DNA of 64,000 bases, taken from contig CM041292.1 of assembly GCA_023052935.1 (NCBI GenBank), positions 101,720,426-101,784,425 of the forward strand, read 5' to 3'. Origin of the DNA: Piezodorus guildinii (lineage: Eukaryota > Arthropoda > Insecta > Hemiptera > Pentatomidae). Shown one piece after another: positions 1 to 9,989 of this stretch. A program made the position numbers and the translations under genes. Within the stretch, counting starts at the first letter, position 1; the number at the start of each line of letters is the position of its first letter. A model generated the notes under the pieces. The model saw only the letters and a list, made by a program, of their open reading frames with translations. It was not told where the DNA came from and searched no databases.

Positions 1-1
1 A

Positions 2-205
2 CAACCACATATTCCTCAAAATTTAACCAACCATCAAAAACCTCATCCGAATCAAATTTCTCATATTCCTCCTCCATCAAATGTCACAGACCTTACAAGT
101 TTGATGACATCCTTCATCACTGAAATCAAATCCCTTGTTATGCCGCTAATATCACTACTTACTAATCTCGTATCAAATTTAATCCCATCCTTAAAAAATC
201 CTTAA
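2..205 (+). CDS. C-terminal end of Jockey copy A ORF1 (partial)
   Basis: An open frame of 67 codons enters from the left edge and stops with TAA at 203-205. It is rich in proline, asparagine and serine and then has a leucine/isoleucine-rich tail (for example LTSLMTSFITEIKSLV). The stop codon directly abuts the ATG of ORF2, giving TAAATG. That arrangement fits the known Jockey layout of a nucleic-acid-binding ORF1 followed by ORF2, where ORF2 may be read by termination-reinitiation. No zinc knuckle is visible because that part lies upstream of the window. Function is inferred from position and element identity rather than from a conserved domain. Confidence 0.6.
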   Translation, partial: QPHIPQNLTNHQKPHPNQISHIPPPSNVTDLTSLMTSFITEIKSLVMPLISLLTNLVSNLIPSLKNP

Positions 206-1087
206 ATGACTACACCTAACTCCTTATCCATTCTCCTTTGGAATGCGAATGGTGTTAGAAATCACACTGACGAACTTACAGCTTTATTGCAAGACAAAAA
301 CGTTGGTGTAGCACTTATTACTGAAACTAGACTAACCACTAAACAGTCCTTTAAAATACCTCAATACGTAACATACCGTACGGACCACCCAGACGGAAAA
401 GCCCATGCCGTTACTGCTGTCATTGTGCACCAGTCCCTCTCCCACCACATACTCCCAGTCCCCTCCTATGATTTCCTACAATGCACCGCCATAGTAATCA
501 AGACTTTTTCTTTTCTGATCTCCCTCGCATCAGCGTACTGCCCTCCTAAACATTCCATCTCCAACATTCTATTCGAATCCTTCCTCAATGCCATAGGAAA
601 CCACTTCATTCTGGGTGCAGACATGAATGCTAAGAACCAACAATGGGGTTGCAGATCCACGAATTGTCGTGGGCGGAATTTACAGTCTGCACTCAGCTCT
701 AGACGTTTCAACCTCCTGCCTCCTGACTCCCCTACCTACTGGCCAACTGATCCTAACCGTAATCCTGACATCCTTGACTTCTTCATCCACAACGGATTAG
801 GCTCCCTAAACATGTCGGTGACTCGCCTTGATAAACTGTCCTCTGACCATAGTCCATTGCTCCTTAAAGTATCCCTAATTCCTATTCCAAAACCCACCCC
901 ACCGTCATTTATCAGAGGACCAGTAAACTGGGACCTTTTTCGCCAAATCCTGGCCAGTGATATTGACCTCACAGTGAAACTCAAAACTCCAGATGACCTT
1001 GACGATGCCGTAAACTCCTTCACCATCGCCATCCAACAAAGCTGTTTGGACTGCCTCCTCTCCCAAGCACTCCCAGATAAGTCATAA
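206..1087 (+). pseudogene. Jockey copy A ORF2, endonuclease domain
   Basis: The frame opens at ATG 206 and encodes an apurinic/apyrimidinic-type endonuclease, which in this family nicks target DNA to prime reverse transcription. Motifs seen are LLWNANGV near the N-terminus, ITETRL with the catalytic Glu, GADMNAKNQQWG, and SSDHSPLLLKV with the terminal Asp-His pair. After residue 280 the frame leaves the reading shared with copy C and ends at 1087, where C continues into the linker and reverse transcriptase. The truncation is a frameshift or small indel around 1040-1085, so this copy cannot make full ORF2 protein. Confidence 0.85.
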
Positions 1088-1749
1088 CCAAAATCATTTA
1101 CTACAACACCTCATAGACCTCATCCGCTCCAAACGACGAACCAGATCCTTATGGCAACGCACCCGTCACCCCACAGATCGCCGTTCCTATAACTTTTATT
1201 GCAGACAATTAAAGAGAGAGCTGGCGACCTTCCGTTCCCAATCTTTTAGTTCCTTCCTTTCTTCTCTTTCGGCTTGTGGCAATTCCCTATGGAATGTCAC
1301 CAAGAAAATTCTAAAATCCCACCATATTTCCCATCCCCTCCGTCGTAGTAATGGCTCCTGGGCTGCGTCTGATGAAGACAAAGCCAAGGAACTTGCCAAA
1401 TACGTTTCCGAAGTCTTCACACCTCATCCAGCACCCCATCCAAACCACACTGCAGTGGTGGAAGAGTTCCTTCAGTCTCCAATCCCGCTTTCATTACCTC
1501 CTAAAGTAGTTAATCCCTCTGAGGTCAAATATCTTCTCCGAAAACTTTTACTCCGTAAATCTCCTGGATTCGGATCTCCTCACTCCTCAGATTCTCAGAC
1601 AGCTTCCATCTAAAGCCGTTATATTTCTTACATATATTTACAACTCCATTCTACGCACTACTCATTTTCCTCTCTTATGGAAACATTCCACATTAATTCT
1701 CTTCCTAAAACCAGGTAAACCTCCTAACACTACGACGTCATATAGACCT
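1088..1749 (+). pseudogene. Jockey copy A ORF2, linker and start of reverse transcriptase (decayed)
   Basis: Nucleotide similarity to copy C continues without a long open frame. Recognisable stretches are the arginine-rich linker (about 1130-1250) and the reverse transcriptase entry near 1545-1740, equivalent to LRKSPG and LWKHST in copy C. A local deletion near 1566-1580 disrupts the segment equivalent to the GHDLLTPQIL region. The sequence ends at the insertion point of element B at 1749. Confidence 0.8.
1736..1749 (+). repeat. Target-site duplication of element B, left copy
   Basis: CGTCATATAGACCT is repeated exactly at 9976-9989. The two copies bracket the R1-like element and together restore continuous Jockey A sequence, which marks the insertion precisely. 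Confidence 0.93.
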
Positions 1750-1878
1750 TTATTTATTTATTTAAACCCTTCCCTGCCTTGAAGGCAATACGGGTGCTTG
1801 CAGCTGTAGGAAGTACCAAGTTACAACCCACAGCTGCTTTATGTCTTCAAAGTTAGCTCAAATGTTCGGCAGCCTTCT
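1750..1878 (-). other. 3' untranslated region and TAAA-repeat tail of element B
   Basis: The stretch lies between the end of the last ORF2 segment and the insertion boundary. On the minus strand it finishes in tandem TAAA-like units instead of a plain poly(A), a kind of tail found in I/R1-group elements. Confidence 0.75.
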
Positions 1879-4800
1879 TCATGCTTCTCCCCTAACCAGC
1901 GTGAAGTGACTTGGACCAACACATTCTTTACACCCGTACACGAATGCTTTGTAATACGGGTAGTTTTCTTTGGTTACTAGGTGAGGAATGTCACTCTCCG
2001 TGAGGATATAGAGGCCTGTATTCTTCAGAAGATTCGTTCTTAGTGTCTCATAAGCGGCACAGGCAAGGAGAATATGCTCGGCGGTCTCCGGAACACCACA
2101 ACTGGGACATAGGGGACTTATGTTTTTCCCATGCTTAGCAAGTTTTGCTCGGAAGCCCCCATGCCCCGTGAGGAACTGTGAAACCCTGTAGTCCGGGAGG
2201 ATCCATGTTTTTTCCAGTCTTGATCCGACGGTGGGGAAATACTTCCTTAGATCAGCACCTTTTGGCGTCGTCACCCACCGACGGTTCCATTCCTCTATCG
2301 TGATCTCCCGGAGAATCATCTTCCATTTGCTGGGTTCTAAGTTGATCCTCACTCTAATGTTTTCTGTAGATCCGCCATACCTTCTCTCTTGATTTTATGT
2401 ACGTAATAGTCTTCTCTTAGGAGAAGGTCTATTGGTATCTCTCCTGCTAACATCTGCACCGCCTCATGAGACACTGTTCTAAACGCTCTGGTGACCCGGA
2501 GTAGAGCTGTCCGCTGGATCGTGGCCAACTTACTTTTTTATCGGTGCGAGAGATTCTGACTCCATGCTGGGGACGCATACCTCAGGATACCCAAAACCAC
2601 TCCTTTGTAAATAGCCAATGTCGCTGGGTACCTGAGGCCCCAAAAAGCGCCCCCTATACGGCTGAGGCCATTAAGAGTCAAGCCCACCTTACTTCTTAAG
2701 TGGTCCAAGTGAGGCGTGACGTTGAACTTTGAAGTAATCCTAATGCCAAGGTAGGTAACAACCTCACTTGGACGAATATTGGCTCCTTGAATATTTAAAG
2801 TTATAGGATGGGCCCTGTCAGTCGCACCTCGCAAGAGAATAGTTTGAGTCTTGGCTGTGGCCATCTTCAACTTTTTCCTCTCGCACCATCTGCTTACTAG
2901 GTTGGCACACCGTTCACCTGACTCTTTCAGACCAGCTCTACTATTCGAGGCCACCAATACGGCCAGATCGTCTACATACGCCGTTGCGGGGAACCGATTT
3001 TCTTCCAGTACTCCCAGCAACTCGTCAAACACCAATTTCCACAATGCAGGAGCAAGAACAGAGCCTTGTGGGCAACCTCTTTCCACAGTATCTTCTACTT
3101 CATAGAAGTTGCCTGTTATCCTTAAAGTCCTGTCCTGCAGGTAGCTCCTCATGAGATCGTACAAGTTGCTGGGAGCTTCATATTTGTGCAACTGCTGGAG
3201 TACACTTGGCCACCACACGCTGTCGAAGGCGGAGGATATGTCGAACAAAATAAGTGAAACATATTTCTCAGCCCTTCCTTCGACGTCCCGGCGTATGTTC
3301 AGCAGAGCATCTACGGTTCCCCTGCCTTTGGTTGATCCATACTGCCGTGGATGGGCAGCTCGCAAAAAGACCGGTCGCAGGCTTGAGGCCATTAGAGTTT
3401 CTAAAATTTTACTCATTACCGGTAGGAGGCATATCGGCCTGTAAGATTTTTATTTTTGCCTGTCTTTGTCTCCTCCTTTGTACAGGAGCCTTAAGTCAGC
3501 AATCTTCCAGTTTTTTGGAAAGTATCCCCTATCCAAGCAATCATTAAATAATGATAGCAATCTATCTTCGATATAGGGGATACTGTTCTTTATAATTGCC
3601 GAATCAATGGAGTCTAAACCTGGAGCACGACCAGTCTATTGTCCATCCACAGCAACACGGAGGTCCCATATGTCCCATGGTGGGCATAAGTCCGTACCAG
3701 GTGGGCATTCAGTAGTGCGTCTAATAAAACAATCGTCCTCGCCATCCTGAGAAGGATCATCTCTGGGGTAGGTCTCCGAAATAAATATCTTCGCCGCCTC
3801 TTCAAGGGTGGTTGCTTGGGCAGTATCGTGTTTCAACGCTGCAATTACTTGCAGTGGAGTCAGCTTACCCAAGGCCACTCTGTATGGGATACCCCAAGGA
3901 TTCTTGGAGGACTCCTCGACGATGAAATTGTCCCAGGATTTCCGCTTTCTTAAACGCACTGCGTTTCGGTAAGCCCTGGCTTGTGACTTATACTCGTCTC
4001 GAAGTGTAGCGCGCGTCACGTCACATCTACACCTCTGGTACGATCGCCGGGCCTTGTAGAGCTCTCTCTTTATAATTGTTAAGGCCGGCGTCCACCATGG
4101 GACAGGTCGAGCTCTCACCTTCCGGTGCTGGAGGGTCTCCTCAGCGGCATCACGGATGATCTCAGTGATCCTGGATACCCTGTAATCCAAGTCATCGGTA
4201 TGATCAGTCTCGGCCGCATCCCATTCTTCATCCACTATTTTTCCCTCCAGCGTAGACCGAAAGGCATTCCAATTTCCTCTTCGGGTCATGAAACCCTTAT
4301 CGATACCGTGAGAACTTTCCGTATTTTCCAAAAGTCTAAAGACTATCGCTTGGTGGTCGGAACTCGTCTCAGATCGTAGGATCCAATCGACAATGCGGTT
4401 CGCCAGCACAGGTGTTGCCATTGTCACGTCAATCCAACTCTGCCCCCTTGCACTACTGAAGGTAGGATTTGCAGAGGGATTGTTCATAACGACCAACTGG
4501 CGCCGCGAAATAAACTCTCCGAGTTCTACGCCTCTTCGATTCGTTCGATTGGATCCCCAGACCGTGTTCCAGGAGTTGGTATCTGAGCAGATGATCAAGT
4601 TCCTTGTACTATTAGCGATCATCTCCATGGCGGATATGTCATCTTTGATATCACCTCCATCAGGTAGGTACGATGACACCAGCGTAAACGCTAGGTTGCC
4701 CCACCTGATGTAAGATGCAACAATATCCGCCGAAGTATACTGTCTCAGATCCATCACATCGAGGTTGGGGTTATTAACCACTATTGCAGCCCTGGGCCTC

Positions 4801-4976
4801 CTCTCTCTACTGCTCAGAGCTATAACTCTCGATGTGAGGCCAAACCCCGTGACCACGTTCCCACGGCAGCTCGGTTCCTGGATTGCCAAGACATCGTAGC
4901 GGTGGCAGAGAGCTCGAAGTTCGTCTGCTACTAAACGCCGGTGACCCATGTTGAGCTGGATGGTGATTTTATTCAT
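1879..4976 (-). pseudogene. Element B ORF2: endonuclease, reverse transcriptase, Cys-His motif
   Basis: The frame starts at ATG 4976, overlapping the ORF1 stop by 8 nt (ATGAATAA). Residues 1 to about 220 form the endonuclease, with LAIQEPSC, ICSDTNSWN and SSDHQAIVF. The reverse transcriptase follows, with ILFDISSAFDSVWW, GCPQGSVLAPALW and the catalytic AYVDDLAV (YVDD near 2970). The C-terminal part at 2352-1879 has a Cys-His finger, CPSCGVPETAEHILLAC, typical of R1/R2-type ORF2. The same frame runs from 4976 to about 2355 but carries stops at 3638-3636, 3452-3450 and 2540-2538, and the frame shifts near 2353. Decay is therefore mostly by point nonsense mutation rather than deletion. Clade assignment is from motif order only. 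Confidence 0.85.
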
Positions 4977-5961
4977 AAAATGTTCTTTTTGCTACCTCAT
5001 TGGCACACTTTAAATGCACAGGACAGACACGGCTGCCAGCCTTATGCGCTCTTTGGCCTTCAGGAGCATTCGCCCGCTCGCAGTTAATGCATGTAGGGCT
5101 TGCTTGTTCCTTTTTCTTTGGGCAGTCCTTAATGATGTGACCACTATCTGCGCACCAAATGCAAACAACAGCATTAGCTGTACATGTCGCTTTGGTGTGA
5201 CCGTAGCCCTGACATTTACTGCATCGAGGAGCATCAAGGTAGTCATTAAAGGTTATATTCCACCATCCCCCATCTAATTTTCCTATGTCCAAGAGCAAGA
5301 ATCGAACCATTGGGTGCACCTCCATCACCCAATTCCTTGTGAATCCATTTCTAGCAACTGAAGAAAATAGGGGTTGGAGATCGTCCATGACCAGTGGAGT
5401 GGGAGTCGACTGGTCGGGTATTTTTCCCCACAATAATCTAACTAACTCCGATGAGTTCCAAGTATGGGGGACACCCCGAACTTCCAATCTAGGTTTTTTC
5501 CTCAGAGCCAGTTTGGCTTGTAGTCCTTAGTCCCGCAGACTCTGCCAACCTATCATCTTTGTGGCATCAGCACTATCTTCAACGCGAACCAAGACAGAGC
5601 CTGCTTTAGTCGGACGAACTATAGATGCTTTCACTCCAATGTCTGTAGGTGATGGCAGCCTATTAACTATATCTATCAGGCTTCTTCCGTTCCCACTGAT
5701 GGTAATGTAAGTGGATTTCTGGTTTTGAGAGGGCTTCTTTGGTAGAGATTTAACCATTTCTGCCATGCTTTTTGGTTTCTCCTGGACTTGTTGCACCTGG
5801 TTGTGCCCCGCGTTTTCTTTACTTACTATCATATTTTTTATAGCACCTTTAGTTTTCCTTTTCTTTTTTTTACTTGTTACGACCTGAAATGTTTCCTTGG
5901 CAGTCGACGGTCCAGCAGAGTCCAGATCCCTGTTCGCCGGAGACTGTGGACTGCTAGGTGT
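4969..5961 (-). pseudogene. Element B ORF1 (Gag-like), 3' part with three zinc knuckles
   Basis: This part of ORF1 begins where Jockey C interrupts it and runs to the stop at 4969. It has a lysine-rich linker around 5850-5880 and a globular region (SLIDIVNRLPSP, VLVRVEDSADATKMIGW). Three Cys/His zinc knuckles follow: CSKCQGYGHTKATC, CIWCADSGHIIKDC and a longer CINCERA...CPVH. Such proteins bind element RNA in R1/I-group retrotransposons. The frame is continuous except for one in-frame TAA at 5529-5527. The N-terminal part of the same protein is at 9466-9073, on the other side of Jockey C. Confidence 0.85.
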
Positions 5962-8615
5962 TATGGAATGCGAATGGTGTTAGAAATCATACTGACGAAC
6001 TTACAGCTTTATTGCAAGACAAAACCGTTGACGTAGCACTTATTACTGAAACTAGACTAACCACTAAACAGTACTTTAAAATACCTCAATACGTAACATA
6101 CCGTACCGACCACCCAGACGGCAAAGCCCATGCCGGTACTGCTGTCATTGTGCACCAGTCCCTCTCTCATCACTTGCTCCCACTTCCTACCTATGATTTC
6201 CTACAAACCACAGCCATAGTAATCAAAACTTTTTCCTTTCCGGTAACCCTTACATCAGCATATTGCCCTCCCAAACATTCCATTTCCAACACCGAATTTG
6301 TATCCTTTCTAAATTCCTTAGTAAATCATTTCATTCTGGGTGCAGACTTAAATGCCAAGCATCAACAGTGGGGTTCGAGAACCACGAATTCTCGTGGACG
6401 AAATTTGCTGTCTGCACTCAACTCCCGTCATTTCAATCTCCTGCCTCCTGATTCCCCTACCTACTGGCCAACCGATCCCAACCGTAATCCTGACATCCTT
6501 GACTTCTTCATTCACAGCGGATTAGGCTCCCTCAACTATTCCGTAACTCGCCTTGATGAACTATCCTCTGACCATAGTCCACTGATCCTTAAAGTATCCC
6601 TAACTCCTATTCCGAAACCCATTCCACCTTCATTTATCCGAGGCCCTGTCAACTGGAACCTCTTCCGCCAAATCCTTACCGATACTATTGACCTCAGTGT
6701 GACCCTCAAAACACCGGATGACCTTGATGATTCCGTCTACTCCTTTACTACCGCCATTCAGCAAGCTGTCTGGACTGCCTCCTCTCCTAAGCACTCCAAT
6801 AGAAGTCCTCAGCAAAACCATTTACCTCAACACCTAGCTGACCTCATCCATGCAAAACGCCGAGCCAGATCATTATGGCAAAGAACCCGACACCCAACAG
6901 ATCGCCGCTCCTATAACTTTTATTGTAGGCAATTAAAGCGGGAGTTGGCGACCTTCCGTTCTCAGTCCTTTAATTCCTACCTCTCATCTCTATCAGCTCG
7001 AGATAATTCCCTGTGGAATGTGACCAAAAAGATCCTAAAATACCACAAAGTTTCCCATCCTCTCCGGCGTGGTGATGACTCCTGGGCTGCGTCTGATGAA
7101 GATAAAGCCGAGGAATTCGCCACACACCTCTCCAAAGTATTCACTCCTCACCCGGAATCCAACAGAAATCATACCACAACAGTTGAAGAATTCCTTTTCT
7201 CACCAATACCTCTTTCGCTACCTCCTAAAGCTATTAATCCATCTGAGGTGAAATATCTTCTTCAAAAACTGACCCTTCGTAAATCTCCTGGACACGATCT
7301 CCTTACCCCCCAGATCCTGCGACAACTTCCCCAGAAAGCCATTATTTTTCTTACATACATCTACAACTGCATCCTTCGCACCACCTATTTTCCTCTCTTA
7401 TGGAAACATTCCACAATCATTCTATTCCTAAAACCAGGTAAACCTTCCAGTAACACTTCATCCTACAGACCTATTAGTCTACTCCCCATCCTCTCAAAAG
7501 TCTTTGAAAAACTCCTTCTAAAACGAATCCTGCCTATATTAGAATCACAAAATCTTCCTTCCCATCAGTTTGGTTTCCGTGCTCATCATTCTACTGTTCA
7601 ACAAGGACTCCGAGTTGTAGACCATATTTCCTCAGCCCTTGAATGCAAAGAGTATTGTTCTGGTGCGTTTCTGGACATAGCGCAAGCTTTTGACCGGGTA
7701 TGGCACACCGGATTACTCTTCAAGCTTAAAACGCATTTACCCCAGTCTCTATACCTCATTCTACGATCCTATCTCTCAAACCGCTCCTTCCGAGTTCGCT
7801 GTGGTGTAGAATTTTCTAACTTTTATCCCATTGAGGCCGGTGTTCCTCAAGGCAGCGTCTTGGGACCCGTCCTCTACATCCTTTACACTGCTGATATTCC
7901 TATTCATCCTGACACCTTTCTGGCAACATTTGCAGATGACACCGCCATCCTATCATCCAATTCCGATCCTGAAATAGCATCCTTAATCCTGCAAAGACAC
8001 CTTTGTCTTATCGAGGACTGGTGTAATGCTTGGCGTATTAAGGTTAATGAAAGCAAATGCATCCACGTCACCTTCACCCTTCGACGCAAATCCTGTCCAA
8101 TGGTTCATTTCAATTCCATACCGCTTCCTTCCTCAGACACAGTCCGGTATCTTGGCTTACTACTAGACAAAAGATTGACCTGGAACCCACATACAAGACT
8201 TAAACGAAAAGAACTCAACAGACGATTCGGACAGTTATACAGACTACTAAGCAGAAAATCTAAGCTTACAGTTGACAACAAATTATTACTTTACAAGACA
8301 ATACTGAAACCAATGTGGACCTACGGACTTGAACTATGGGGGACAGCCAAACGTTCTAACATCAAACGCATTCAATCCTTTCAATCCAAAGTCCTCCGAA
8401 CAATAGTAAATGCTCCTTATTATGTCTCCAACTATACCTTACACCACGACCTTAATGTTCCATTTATTTCAGACCTGATTCCATCTAAATTTTCCAAATT
8501 CCACCAGAACCTCATTCATCATCCTAATCCTCTAGCACAATCCCTATCCAGCTCCACTCATCCATACAACCCTCCTAGAAGGTTGAAACGGCAGTGGCCT
8601 CGAGACATATTGTAA
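5958..8615 (+). CDS. Jockey copy C ORF2: endonuclease-reverse transcriptase, lacks its own start
   Basis: An uninterrupted frame of 885 codons encodes nearly all of a Jockey ORF2 protein. Residues 1 to about 225 are the endonuclease (LWNANGV, ITETRLTT, GADLNAKHQQWGS, SSDHSPLIL). The reverse transcriptase has KSPGHDLL, the first catalytic Asp in FLDIAQAFDRVWH, GVPQGSVLGPVLY, and the active site FADDTA at residues 658-663. The tail carries WTYGLELWGTA and ends with RLKRQWPRDIL. No RNase H domain is present, as expected for Jockey. Comparison with copy A shows the copy is 5'-truncated about ten codons into ORF2, so the frame opens on GTG at the junction with element B and the real ATG is missing. 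It has no internal stops and is clearly a recent copy. Confidence 0.9.
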   Translation: MLWNANGVRNHTDELTALLQDKTVDVALITETRLTTKQYFKIPQYVTYRTDHPDGKAHAGTAVIVHQSLSHHLLPLPTYDFLQTTAIVIKTFSFPVTLTSAYCPPKHSISNTEFVSFLNSLVNHFILGADLNAKHQQWGSRTTNSRGRNLLSALNSRHFNLLPPDSPTYWPTDPNRNPDILDFFIHSGLGSLNYSVTRLDELSSDHSPLILKVSLTPIPKPIPPSFIRGPVNWNLFRQILTDTIDLSVTLKTPDDLDDSVYSFTTAIQQAVWTASSPKHSNRSPQQNHLPQHLADLIHAKRRARSLWQRTRHPTDRRSYNFYCRQLKRELATFRSQSFNSYLSSLSARDNSLWNVTKKILKYHKVSHPLRRGDDSWAASDEDKAEEFATHLSKVFTPHPESNRNHTTTVEEFLFSPIPLSLPPKAINPSEVKYLLQKLTLRKSPGHDLLTPQILRQLPQKAIIFLTYIYNCILRTTYFPLLWKHSTIILFLKPGKPSSNTSSYRPISLLPILSKVFEKLLLKRILPILESQNLPSHQFGFRAHHSTVQQGLRVVDHISSALECKEYCSGAFLDIAQAFDRVWHTGLLFKLKTHLPQSLYLILRSYLSNRSFRVRCGVEFSNFYPIEAGVPQGSVLGPVLYILYTADIPIHPDTFLATFADDTAILSSNSDPEIASLILQRHLCLIEDWCNAWRIKVNESKCIHVTFTLRRKSCPMVHFNSIPLPSSDTVRYLGLLLDKRLTWNPHTRLKRKELNRRFGQLYRLLSRKSKLTVDNKLLLYKTILKPMWTYGLELWGTAKRSNIKRIQSFQSKVLRTIVNAPYYVSNYTLHHDLNVPFISDLIPSKFSKFHQNLIHHPNPLAQSLSSSTHPYNPPRRLKRQWPRDIL

Positions 8616-9039
8616 ACATCTATTCTGGAGTTCTGACACTGGTCAGATTCTCCTCTCATGTGCGGTGTGATTTTGGCTGTGGCGCCCTCACTTAGCTTCC
8701 GCTGGCTTTCACCAGTGATGCGGCTGAGAGAGAGGCGCTGGGATCCTTTTGACTCTGCTTGTCCTTCCACAAGTGGGGGGACAAGCCCCGTCTGGGGTTC
8801 CCGAGCTGATTGTAAATATTGTACATAGGTATGAATGTGACATGTTTTGTTTATTTATTTGTTAACTTCATTTATTTGTATTTATTTTGTCTATAAATTT
8901 TGTTATTGTATACGTTTATTTATTTTGATTTTATTTTATGTAATTTGACTTTCCTTTTGTTTATATTGTAAATATTGTATGAATGAGATCCTGTAGCACT
9001 ATTATTATTGTCTATTATGACAAATTGTAATATATACGA

Positions 9040-9072
<33 letters not shown>
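5962..9072 (+). mobile_element. Jockey-type non-LTR retrotransposon, copy C
   Basis: This copy begins at about 5962, where similarity to copy A starts, and ends in a run of about 30 adenines at 9042-9072. It includes ORF2 and a 3' untranslated region. It lies inside ORF1 of element B: the minus-strand ORF1 frame (ending TSVPKV) stops at the poly(A) and resumes at the 5' junction (ITPSSPQSP). No clear target-site duplication was found, so a few bases may have been lost at integration. Confidence 0.88.
8616..9072 (+). other. 3' untranslated region and poly(A) tail of Jockey copy C
   Basis: The region follows the ORF2 stop. Its first part (ATTCTGGAGTTCTGACACTG) is shared with copy D at about 44395. 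It contains AT-rich runs, an AATAAA at the start of the tail near 9040, and the poly(A). Confidence 0.8.
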
Positions 9073-9074
<2 letters not shown>

Positions 9075-9466
9075 TTTGGAACAGAGGTCTCCACTATAAT
9101 GGCTGTGAGAAGGTCACGCATTTTCCCCGAAGAAAGTGCGTCGTTTATTGCCATCTCCACTTGAGTGGCAACGCTATTATTCTTTTCTTCATACTTGCAT
9201 TGTAATGTTTCTATAATTTCCATAAGGGATCGTATCTTATTGTTAATATAGTCACGAATCCCTGCTACGGTTTTCTTATCATTTTTGACTAGATGTGACT
9301 TAACATTGTCTTGAATACGTTTTGCATTAATGAGAAAATTATCTGCTTTGTTCAAATCAGATTTGGTTAAGCTATCAGGAGAACCTTCCCTTGCCCTTTT
9401 AGCTGAACTTTTTAGGTCCTTTTTTTGCACAACATTATCCATTTCATCTATTTTATCAATAACCAT
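9073..9466 (-). pseudogene. Element B ORF1, N-terminal part
   Basis: The minus-strand frame starts at ATG 9466 and runs to the Jockey C poly(A) at 9072. It encodes a highly charged, helix-rich segment (SSAKRAREGSPDSL, NKIRSLMEIIETLQCKYEEK), plausibly a coiled coil. It ends in TSVPKV before running into the poly(A). Position just inside the 5' end of element B, and continuation of the ORF1 frame beyond Jockey C, identify it as the missing ORF1 N-terminus. It has no recognised domain of its own. Confidence 0.75.
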
Positions 9467-9975
9467 AACGGTATACTAAGAGGGTTAAGTTACTTTGATA
9501 ACCAGTAAACTTTACAAATAAAGACTGTCTGTTAATCAAAGGAGATTATAAAGTTGCCAAGGAAGCTTACTGTTAGTAAATTAAACTACTAAGCAATTAA
9601 GATAATTCTAAAACACTTCCTAAAAATGTTGAAATAAAGAGTACACAGACGTTGATAAGTTCATGCTGGTTACTACGTTATAAGTTATCTAACGTGCTCA
9701 CCTTTAAGTCCTCTGCACTTCTTACTACTTATCTCTGAATAGTCCACTGCTTATAACCGCAAGAAGAAAAGAAATCTAACCTATGTGGTCCAAATATTAA
9801 ATTAAAATTGTCAATAAAATAAATAAAAAATGAACAGAACTAGAAACACATATAGCAAACAAATTACGATAAATAACACAAACATAAAGCAATCAATGAA
9901 CAACAAACAATAATAATATAAAGCATCACAAGTTTAGAGAATGATAAGCGACCACACAGTTAACCTCTTTTCTAT
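9467..9975 (-). other. 5' leader of element B
   Basis: This stretch of about 510 bp lies between the ORF1 ATG and the right target-site duplication. It is AT-rich and noncoding. In this class of element the leader normally holds an internal RNA polymerase II promoter; none could be confirmed by eye. Confidence 0.6.
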
Positions 9976-9989
9976 CGTCATATAGACCT
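9976..9989 (+). repeat. Target-site duplication of element B, right copy
   Basis: CGTCATATAGACCT is identical to 1736-1749 and is followed directly by the continuation of Jockey copy A. Confidence 0.93.

Larger units (their letters stand above)
1..1749 (+). mobile_element. Jockey-type non-LTR retrotransposon, copy A, left half
   Basis: This is the 5' half of an old Jockey-clade element whose beginning lies outside the window. It carries the end of ORF1, the endonuclease part of ORF2 and the start of the reverse transcriptase region. It closely resembles copy C (5962-9072) throughout but has extra frameshifts and stops. It breaks off at 1749, and the missing continuation resumes at 9976 with the same reading direction, so 8.2 kb of later DNA sits inside it. 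Base composition is far richer in C and G than the surrounding intergenic DNA. Confidence 0.9.
1750..9975 (-). mobile_element. R1-clade-like non-LTR retrotransposon (element B), interrupted by Jockey C
   Basis: Read on the minus strand from 9975 to 1750, this element has a 5' leader, an ORF1 with three zinc knuckles, an ORF2 with endonuclease, reverse transcriptase and a C-terminal Cys-His motif, and a 3' tail of repeated TAAA units at 1750-1768. Removing the inserted Jockey C (about 5962-9072) leaves about 5.1 kb, close to the usual size of R1-clade elements. The 14-bp flanking duplication is perfect. The insertion site is inside a Jockey reverse transcriptase gene, not 28S rDNA or telomeric repeats, so it is not a site-specific R1, TRAS or SART insertion. 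Several nonsense codons show that it is dead. Confidence 0.88.

Noticed and set aside
2851..3547. Plus-strand open frames of 84-97 codons
   Set aside because: They are antisense to the element B reverse transcriptase frame and have no family signature of their own.
4125..5530. Plus-strand open frames of 81-106 codons
   Set aside because: They are shadows of the element B ORF1 and ORF2 on the minus strand.
5958..5960. Use of GTG 5958 as a genuine start for Jockey C ORF2
   Set aside because: It is the truncation junction; the family start, seen in copy A at 206, is about ten codons upstream and missing here.
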